DNA of 9,800 bases from an uncultured Sphingobacteriales bacterium (lineage in GTDB: Bacteria > Bacteroidota > Bacteroidia > Chitinophagales > Chitinophagaceae): assembly GCA_946887085.1 (NCBI GenBank), contig CAMPKG010000107.1:1-9800 (forward strand). Reading direction: 5' to 3'. A model generated the notes under the pieces. The model searched no databases. It saw only the letters and a program-made list of their open reading frames with translations, and was not told the DNA's origin. A program made the position numbers and the translations under genes. Numbering within the stretch: the first letter of the stretch is position 1; each line of letters opens with the position of its first letter. This document shows positions 6,281 through 9,800 of the stretch, in pieces.

Positions 6281-6352
6281 ATGAATAGATGGTCCGACAG
6301 CTATTCGGATCGGGCTACGAAAAGAGAAAATGGTTATTACGGTAATTGTTAG
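6281..6352 (+). CDS. Possible 23-residue ORF or small RNA gene
   Basis: An ATG 6 nt after a full promoter opens a frame of 23 codons ending in TAG (6350-6352). The peptide is polar and aromatic, with RWSDSYSDRATKRENGYYG at its core, has no membrane segment, and is unlike any family I know. A second start at 6289 gives an overlapping 18-codon frame (MVRQLFGSGYEKRKWLLR). The 5' part of the same stretch folds as a hairpin: GGTCCGA (6291-6297) with TCGGATC (6305-6311) around a 7-nt loop, one G-U pair included. A structured RNA or a dispersed hairpin repeat is therefore as likely as a peptide. The supported part is the promoter and the hairpin; coding is a guess. Confidence 0.3.
   Translation: MNRWSDSYSDRATKRENGYYGNC
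6291..6311 (+). other. Hairpin near the 5' end of the predicted small transcript
   Basis: GGTCCGA pairs with TCGGATC over 7 positions (one G-U) around the loop CAGCTAT. It begins about 10 nt after the expected transcription start. A shorter inverted repeat, ATTACGGTAAT, follows at 6335-6345. Confidence 0.5.
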
Positions 6353-6451
6353 AATTTGCAGAAAACCACATTTTTACTCAACAGAAACTAACATTTTGTT
6401 TCGCCGAAACACCTGAAAACATTGAGTTATGATAAAAATTAATTCTTCGTT
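6353..6451. other. A-T-rich intergenic stretch with a 15-bp palindrome
   Basis: No credible gene is seen. TGTTTCGCCGAAACA at 6397-6411 is a 7-bp inverted repeat around one C, of a size fitting either a dimeric regulator operator or a small hairpin; it has no T run after it. The 12-mer CTAACATTTTGT (6388-6399) recurs at 7951-7962 upstream of the LEA lipoprotein gene. The palindrome lies about 40 bp upstream of the -33 element of the SUI1 gene. Confidence 0.4.
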
Positions 6452-6483
6452 TTTGATCCCGGCAACTAACAGTTTTAATTTTG
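6452..6483 (+). promoter_or_regulatory. Near-perfect promoter of the SUI1/YciH gene
   Basis: TTTG (6452-6455), a 20-nt spacer and TAATTTTG (6476-6483) match the Bacteroidetes -33/-7 consensus at every defined base. The ATG at 6493 lies 9 nt after the box, leaving a leader of only a few nt. Confidence 0.75.
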
Positions 6484-6492
6484 TGTTCAGAC

Positions 6493-6831
6493 ATGAGTAA
6501 AAAGAACAAAGGCAGGCAGGACGGGCTGGTGTATAGCACCAACCAGGATTATTATAACGACTTCGATGAAGGGCCGGCGGGTGAGACCCTGCCCAAGGAC
6601 AAACAGAAACTCCGAGTAAAACTGGATAGCAAGCAGCGGGCAGGCAAGGTAGTAACGCTGGTGGAGGGTTTTATCGGCACAAACGATGACCTGGAAGCGC
6701 TGGGTAAACAGTTGAAAACCAAGTGCGGCACCGGCGGCAGCGCCAAAGACGGGCTTATCATTATACAGGGCGACTATAAAGAGAAAATTATTGCCTGGCT
6801 CAAGGACTGGGGCTATTCCAATACCAAATGA
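6493..6831 (+). CDS. SUI1/eIF1-like translation factor (YciH type)
   Basis: This 112-residue cytoplasmic protein has a basic, disordered N-terminus (residues 1-37, MSKKNKGRQDGLVYSTN then acidic) and a SUI1 domain at about 38-108. Domain signatures are LRVKLDSKQRAGKVVTLVEGF (aromatic and basic first strand), LGKQLKTKCGTGGSAKDG at 70-87 and IIIQGDYKEKIIAWLKDWGY at 89-108, the usual YciH/eIF1 order. Bacterial members bind the 30S subunit and are thought to affect initiation fidelity; the role in Bacteroidetes is not well defined. The ATG at 6493 is preferred over a TTG at 6481 because that TTG is part of the -7 box. Its transcript starts only a few nt before the ATG. The split transketolase gene follows on the same strand with its own promoter. 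Confidence 0.93.
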   Translation: MSKKNKGRQDGLVYSTNQDYYNDFDEGPAGETLPKDKQKLRVKLDSKQRAGKVVTLVEGFIGTNDDLEALGKQLKTKCGTGGSAKDGLIIIQGDYKEKIIAWLKDWGYSNTK

Positions 6832-6837
6832 TAAACG

Positions 6838-6845
6838 TACTTTTG
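6838..6845 (+). promoter_or_regulatory. -7 promoter box TACTTTTG of the transketolase gene
   Basis: TACTTTTG matches TAnnTTTG exactly, 7 bp after the SUI1 stop, and would give a leader of about 45 nt, the longest in the window. No -33 TTG is seen at the standard distance. A second near-match, GACTTTTG (6876-6883), lies inside the heptad repeat 12 nt before the ATG. Confidence 0.5.
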
Positions 6846-6851
6846 CGCCCT

Positions 6852-6867
6852 AAAGCCGCAAGGCTTT
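6852..6867 (+). terminator. GCAA-tetraloop hairpin between SUI1 and transketolase genes
   Basis: AAAGCC (6852-6857), loop GCAA and GGCTTT (6862-6867) form a 6-bp stem closed by a GNRA-type tetraloop, followed by the T-rich TTTTGAATTTTGAC repeat. It could end the SUI1 transcript or, since it would lie at the very 5' end of the message from the 6838 promoter, act as a leader hairpin for the transketolase mRNA. The two roles are not exclusive. Confidence 0.45.
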
Positions 6868-6892
6868 TGAATTTTGACTTTTGAATTTTGAC
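6865..6892 (+). repeat. Tandem heptad repeat (TTTTGAA TTTTGAC)x2 before the start codon
   Basis: TTTTGAATTTTGAC occurs twice in perfect tandem (6865-6878 and 6879-6892), equal to four 7-bp units alternating TTTTGAA and TTTTGAC, and ends 3 nt before the ATG at 6896. A related block precedes the DUF4293 gene. The four units share the TTTG core of Bacteroidetes promoter boxes. Confidence 0.75.
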
Positions 6893-6895
6893 TTA

Positions 6896-7855
6896 ATGTT
6901 ACAGGATATTCAAATATTAAACGAGAAAGAAACCCGTGGCGGTTTCGGTGAAGGTATTGCTGAAGCGGGTCGTCGCAATCCCAACGTGGTAGCGCTGGCA
7001 GCCGACCTTGCAGGTTCATTGAAGCTCAACGAATTCATTAAGGAATTTCCGGAGCGCTTTGTACAGTGCGGTATCGCCGAAGCCAATATGATGGGCGTAG
7101 CTGCAGGCCTTACCATCGGCGGTAAGATACCCTACACCACCACCTTCGCTAACTTTTCTACCTCACGCGTTTACGACCAGATACGCCAGTCTATTGCTTA
7201 CAGCGGCAAGAATGTCAAGATCTGCGCTTCGCACGCCGGTCTTACATTGGGCGAAGATGGCGCTACCCACCAGGTGCTGGAAGACATCGGTATGATGAAG
7301 ATGCTGCCGGGCATGACTGTGATCGTCCCCTGCGATTTTAACCAGACCAGGGCGGCTACCATCGCGATAGCTGAATATGAAGGCCCTGTTTACCTGCGTT
7401 TCGGTCGCCCGAAATGGCCAAATTTTACCAAAGAAGAAGATTTTAAGATAGGCAAGGCACAAGTGCTGGCCGAAGGTACGGACGTGAGCATCTTCGCCTG
7501 CGGCCACATGGTTTGGATGGCGGTAGAAGCTGCCAAAGCCCTGGCTGAAAAAGGCATTTCCGTTGAGCTGATCAATATTCACACCATCAAACCGCTGGAT
7601 GAAGCAACTATTATTAAATCAATTCAGAAGACAGGCTGCATCGTAACCGCCGAAGAGCACCAGATCAATGGCGGACTTGGCGATAGTGTTGCCAATGTGG
7701 CATCGCGTAATCATCCCGTACCTCATGAGTATGTGGCGGTTATGGATACCTTCGGCGAAAGCGGCAAGCCAACCGACCTGCTGAAGAAATACGGCCTGAC
7801 CAAAGAAAACATCATGGCCGCCGCCGAAAAAGCGATACAAAGAAAGAAAGGATAA
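6896..7855 (+). CDS. Transketolase, C-terminal subunit of a split enzyme
   Basis: This 319-residue protein corresponds to the pyrimidine-binding and C-terminal domains of transketolase, which moves two-carbon units between sugar phosphates in the pentose phosphate pathway. The pyrimidine domain spans about 10-175: GIAEANM at 59-65 holds the thiamine-diphosphate-activating Glu (E62), TTFANFSTSR at 82-91, HAGLTLGEDGATHQ at 113-126, and YLRFGRPK at 166-173. The C-terminal domain follows, with VELINIHTIKPLD (223-235) and EEHQINGGLGDSVA (253-266). The diphosphate/Mg2+-binding domain is absent, so it needs a separate N-terminal subunit. No such gene lies next to it here, although the two halves are commonly adjacent. 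The ATG at 6896 is chosen over a TTG at 6881 that lies in the repeat. A strong terminator follows. Confidence 0.95.
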   Translation: MLQDIQILNEKETRGGFGEGIAEAGRRNPNVVALAADLAGSLKLNEFIKEFPERFVQCGIAEANMMGVAAGLTIGGKIPYTTTFANFSTSRVYDQIRQSIAYSGKNVKICASHAGLTLGEDGATHQVLEDIGMMKMLPGMTVIVPCDFNQTRAATIAIAEYEGPVYLRFGRPKWPNFTKEEDFKIGKAQVLAEGTDVSIFACGHMVWMAVEAAKALAEKGISVELINIHTIKPLDEATIIKSIQKTGCIVTAEEHQINGGLGDSVANVASRNHPVPHEYVAVMDTFGESGKPTDLLKKYGLTKENIMAAAEKAIQRKKG

Positions 7856-7882
7856 AAAGTGGAACAAAACGGAACATATATA

Positions 7883-7922
7883 AAGCCCCCGCACATAACA
7901 GGTACGGGGGCTTGGTTTTTTT
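7883..7922 (+). terminator. Strong intrinsic terminator after the transketolase gene
   Basis: AAGCCCCCG (7883-7891) pairs with CGGGGGCTT (7905-7913) over 9 bp around a 13-nt loop, followed by GG and seven Ts (7916-7922). It lies 27 bp after the stop at 7855. Confidence 0.9.
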
Positions 7923-7999
7923 GTTGAAAATTGAACAATACTGATTTTAGCTAACATTTTGTAACAAATTCAGGCTCAAAGCCGCAACTGACAAGCCAT

Positions 8000-8458
8000 A
8001 TGAAGAAACTAATACTATTTGCACTGGTCATCATCCTGGGGATTGGAATGAACTCCTGCAGTACCCCACCAAAAGAATTGGTGTACCAGGACGTGAAGAA
8101 TTTCAGGTTGTTCGCACTCAGCCTCAGCCCCGATGTGGGTATGGACCTGCAGTTCTACAATCCCAACAACTTCAACCTGACGTTGAGGGATGCCAAGCTG
8201 GATGTGTTCATCAACGAAAGGCAGGTGGGAACCACGACGCTTACCAGCCAGTTCAGTGTACCTGCGGTAGACACATTTCTGATGCCCGTGCGCATGAAGG
8301 TGGATCTGACCAGCCTGTTTGCCAATGCTTACTCTATATTATCCAACCGCGAAGTAGATCTGCGGATCGTGGGAAATGTAAAAGCGGGACGGGGAATTTA
8401 TCTGAACATCCCGATCAACTTCCGCACAAGGCAGAAGCTGAACGTGGTTAACTTTTAA
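8000..8458 (+). CDS. LEA type 2 family lipoprotein
   Basis: This 152-residue protein has a lipoprotein signal (hydrophobic 4-17, then GMNSC with C20 as the probable lipidated cysteine; a relaxed lipobox, as is common in Bacteroidetes). The mature part is a single LEA14-like (water stress and hypersensitive response) beta-sandwich: LFALSLSPDVGMDLQFYNPN at 37-56 carries the typical hydrophobic strand ending in the FYNPN turn, NLTLRDAKLDVFINERQVG at 59-77 is the second hairpin, and LRIVGNVKAGRGIYLNIPIN at 121-140 the last strands. Bacterial members are envelope proteins whose role is poorly defined; a stress link is by name only. The ATG at 8000 lies about 80 bp after the terminator of the preceding gene, so it has its own promoter, but I find no exact TAnnTTTG box. 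It ends at a bidirectional terminator facing dcd. Confidence 0.87.
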   Translation: MKKLILFALVIILGIGMNSCSTPPKELVYQDVKNFRLFALSLSPDVGMDLQFYNPNNFNLTLRDAKLDVFINERQVGTTTLTSQFSVPAVDTFLMPVRMKVDLTSLFANAYSILSNREVDLRIVGNVKAGRGIYLNIPINFRTRQKLNVVNF

Positions 8459-8463
8459 TTAAA

Positions 8464-8485
8464 CAACCCCGGACGTCCGGGGTTG
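8464..8485. terminator. Bidirectional palindromic terminator between LEA and dcd genes
   Basis: The arms CAACCCCGGAC and GTCCGGGGTTG form a perfect 22-bp palindrome between the plus-strand stop at 8458 and the minus-strand stop at 8519. T content on either side is modest (CAGTTCTTTG on plus, TTTAATTAAAAG on minus). The design, a long GC-rich palindrome with no free loop bases, is the same as at 5117-5138. Confidence 0.75.
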
Positions 8486-8518
8486 CAGTTCTTTGAAATA
8501 TTGTAAACCTTATCGTGG

Positions 8519-9055
8519 TCAGAATTCGTTCTTCCACATCATGCTCTCTACGGGCTTGTTGGGCTGACCGCTGTATTTGGCGTTCTTCTTCTGGTTGTAC
8601 TTCACTTCAATTTCTCCATCAACCGGGAAGTAGATGAGCTGTCCGATAGGCATGCCTTTGTAGACCTTCACCGGCTGCTTTACAGAGATCTCCAGTGTCC
8701 AGTTGCCGCAGAAACCAACATCGCCCTTACCGGCGGTAGCATGTATATCTATACCTAACCGGCCTGTGCTCGACTTACCTTCGAGGAAAGGCACATGCGC
8801 GTGGCTCTCTGTATACTCCATGGTAACACCCAGGTAGAAAATATGCGGATAGAGTACGAAACCTTCCTCGGGTATCTCGAAGCAATCGATGGTATTATGC
8901 TTCTTCGCATCCAGTATATGCTCACGATAGGTGGCAAGTGTAGAGCCGAGGTGTACGTCATAGCTATTGCTGCCAAGACATTCTCTTTTATAAGGTTCTA
9001 TTTTGATAGTGCCTTTTTCTATTTCTTCCAGTATGCGGGAATCGGAGAGTATCAT
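8519..9055 (-). CDS. dcd: dCTP deaminase
   Basis: This 178-residue cytoplasmic enzyme deaminates dCTP to dUTP, feeding dTMP synthesis; it belongs to the trimeric dUTPase fold. Visible signatures are NSYDVHLG at 30-37, LEGKSSTGRLGIDIHATAG at 91-109 (phosphate-binding SS..R and central strand), NWTLEI at 118-123 with the probable catalytic Glu E122, GMPIGQLIYF at 134-143, and YSGQPNKP at 161-168 near the C-terminus. The length is usual for bacterial Dcd, and I see no sign of a fused dUTPase activity, though the bifunctional type cannot be excluded by eye. The ATG at 9055-9053 gives MILSDSRILEEI, the normal Dcd start, and lies 7 nt after a TATATTTG box. It is divergent from the phosphopantetheinyl transferase gene. 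Confidence 0.95.
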   Translation of the reverse strand: MILSDSRILEEIEKGTIKIEPYKRECLGSNSYDVHLGSTLATYREHILDAKKHNTIDCFEIPEEGFVLYPHIFYLGVTMEYTESHAHVPFLEGKSSTGRLGIDIHATAGKGDVGFCGNWTLEISVKQPVKVYKGMPIGQLIYFPVDGEIEVKYNQKKNAKYSGQPNKPVESMMWKNEF

Positions 9056-9062
9056 ATGGTGG

Positions 9063-9070
9063 CAAATATA
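9063..9070 (-). promoter_or_regulatory. -7 promoter box TATATTTG of dcd
   Basis: The minus strand reads TATATTTG, an exact consensus match, with 7 nt between it and the ATG, so the leader is nearly absent. No -33 TTG is visible at the usual spacing. Confidence 0.55.
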
Positions 9071-9092
9071 ATTGCAATTGAGTGATGTGGCG

Positions 9093-9110
9093 ATTAGCTT
9101 ATTAGCTAAT
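9093..9110. repeat. ATTAGCT direct repeat with palindromic ATTAGCTAAT
   Basis: ATTAGCT occurs at 9093-9099 and 9101-9107; the second copy extends to the perfect 10-bp palindrome ATTAGCTAAT (9101-9110). It lies in the 93-bp divergent gap between dcd and the phosphopantetheinyl transferase gene and could be a shared regulator site. The 11-mer CGATTAGCTTA here (9091-9101) also occurs at 3246-3256 in the other divergent gap. Confidence 0.35.
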
Positions 9111-9136
9111 GTTTATTATCTGTGGATTGATAACGC

Positions 9137-9144
9137 TAATTTCG
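9137..9144 (+). promoter_or_regulatory. -7-like box of the phosphopantetheinyl transferase gene
   Basis: TAATTTCG differs from TAnnTTTG by one base and ends 4 nt before the ATG at 9149, again implying a message that starts at the start codon. The -33 element is not clear (TTTA at 9112-9115 is a poor candidate). Confidence 0.35.
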
Positions 9145-9148
9145 CCTC

Positions 9149-9787
9149 ATGCCTCTTTACCGGGAATGGGCCAGCGACCCTTACAGCCTTGCAGCCATTT
9201 GGAAGATCGAAGAACCGGAAAGCTTTTTCGTGGAGCGCACGGGCCTGGGCCAATTGGACATAAAGCATGAGAAACGAAGGATGGAGCGCCTCGCGGGGAG
9301 ATTCCTCTTAAAGCATTTGAAGGAAGATTTCCCGCTACTGAACATCCGCCCCGATGAGCACGACAAACCGAGGATCGACGACAACCAGTATTATTTCTCT
9401 ATCTCTCATTCCTGGCCTTATGTGGCGGTTGTTGTTAGTCCTTATGTAGAGTGCGGCATAGACATCCAGACCTGGCACCCGAAGATGGAGAAGCTGCAGA
9501 ATAAGTTTCTCTCGCCCGAAGAGCAGGTCTTCTTCCGCAACGACCCAAAGTTGATAACCCTGGCCTGGAGCGCCAAGGAGGCGGTTTATAAATGGCAGGG
9601 AAGACGAGGAGTAGACTTCATTGAGCATCTGCCGGTAACAAAAATTGAGGAAAATGGCAGAGATATAAATATTATCATTTATTGCCAATTAATTCGCGAA
9701 AAAATGAACATTCTCTCAAAAGGCAATCTGGAAGAAGATTTCAGCCTATCTTATGTAGTGCATGACAAGATATTCCATCCGTATTAA
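9149..9787 (+). CDS. 4'-phosphopantetheinyl transferase superfamily protein
   Basis: This 212-residue cytoplasmic protein is predicted to move 4'-phosphopantetheine from CoA to a serine of an acyl or peptidyl carrier protein. Sfp-type signatures are RFLLKHL at 51-57, the KP pair at 73-74, FSISHSWPYVAVVVSP at 83-98 with the conserved S-HS motif, CGIDIQ at 102-107 (Mg2+ ligand D105), and LAWSAKEAVYKWQGRRGVDF at 138-157 (K143, E144). The usual GIDIE ends in Q107 here, replacing one common metal ligand; D105 and E144 remain, and some active members tolerate this. About 212 residues is close to the family's usual 200-240. No carrier-protein or synthase gene is nearby, so it may serve a fatty-acid carrier or a distant pathway. 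The gene is divergent from dcd; no terminator is visible before the window ends. Confidence 0.9.
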   Translation: MPLYREWASDPYSLAAIWKIEEPESFFVERTGLGQLDIKHEKRRMERLAGRFLLKHLKEDFPLLNIRPDEHDKPRIDDNQYYFSISHSWPYVAVVVSPYVECGIDIQTWHPKMEKLQNKFLSPEEQVFFRNDPKLITLAWSAKEAVYKWQGRRGVDFIEHLPVTKIEENGRDINIIIYCQLIREKMNILSKGNLEEDFSLSYVVHDKIFHPY

Positions 9788-9800
9788 TTGAAAATAATAT

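Noticed and set aside
6429..6500. A second 23-codon plus-strand ORF that overlaps the SUI1 start
   Set aside because: It contains the whole SUI1 promoter, so that promoter's transcript cannot encode it; the match of length to the 6281 ORF looks like coincidence.
7163..7582. Minus-strand open frame of 139 codons within the transketolase gene
   Set aside because: It is antisense to conserved catalytic motifs and has no upstream promoter or family resemblance.
6388..7962. 12-mer CTAACATTTTGT shared by 6388-6399 and 7951-7962 as a regulator site
   Set aside because: It is A-T-rich, contains promoter-like TTTTG, and two copies are not enough to claim a motif; kept only as a note in the intergenic entry.
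3249..9107. Recurring TTAGCT hexamer in intergenic regions (3249, 4213, 7947, 9094, 9102)
   Set aside because: Enrichment cannot be tested by eye, a coding copy exists near 5662, and spacing to promoter boxes is not constant.
1..9800. A defence, mobile or biosynthetic system in the window
   Set aside because: All well-recognised genes are housekeeping or single envelope genes. No transposase, integrase, nuclease, toxin, phage or synthase signature, and no direct-repeat array, is visible.

Overview
The window reads as chromosome of a Bacteroidetes bacterium, most likely from the Chitinophagaceae or a close relative. The signs are consistent. There is a secreted LamG protein with a type IX secretion C-terminal sorting domain. 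There are families largely confined to, or common in, this phylum, such as DUF4293. Many genes carry the Bacteroidetes -7 promoter box TAnnTTTG just upstream of their start, and no clear Shine-Dalgarno sequences are seen. Composition looks even throughout. I see no insertion sequence, phage gene, CRISPR array, tRNA or rRNA.

Layout: positions 1-1601 (minus strand) hold serS and, downstream of it, a DUF4293 membrane protein cut by the window edge. Positions 1715-2818 (plus) encode an enolase-superfamily dipeptide epimerase that ends 2 bp from a convergent DUF2750 gene (2821-3213, minus). A DUF2750/EamA-transporter divergent pair follows; the transporter (3268-4167) must start at a GTG almost on top of its promoter. 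Positions 4234-5089 hold an unrecognised two-gene unit: an exported or membrane-anchored protein and a 65-residue, two-helix membrane protein. A palindromic bidirectional terminator separates it from the convergent T9SS LamG protein (5160-6197, minus).

Positions 6198-6492 form the only sizeable gene-poor stretch. It holds back-to-back promoters, a hairpin, a possible 23-residue ORF or small RNA, a 15-bp palindrome and a near-perfect promoter for a SUI1/YciH-like translation factor (6493-6831). Next come the C-terminal subunit of a split transketolase (6896-7855), a strong terminator, an LEA type 2 lipoprotein (8000-8458), a palindromic terminator, dCTP deaminase (8519-9055, minus) and a divergent 4'-phosphopantetheinyl transferase (9149-9787).

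Most genes are independent housekeeping units (translation, nucleotide and central carbon metabolism, murein-peptide recycling, carrier-protein activation, envelope) in short or single-gene transcription units. I do not see a new multi-gene defence, secretion or biosynthetic system. The most interesting points are the small transcript candidate at 6244-6420, the pattern of leaderless or near-leaderless starts, the TTTTGAA/TTTTGAC heptad repeats before two start codons, and the unknown two-gene membrane unit.
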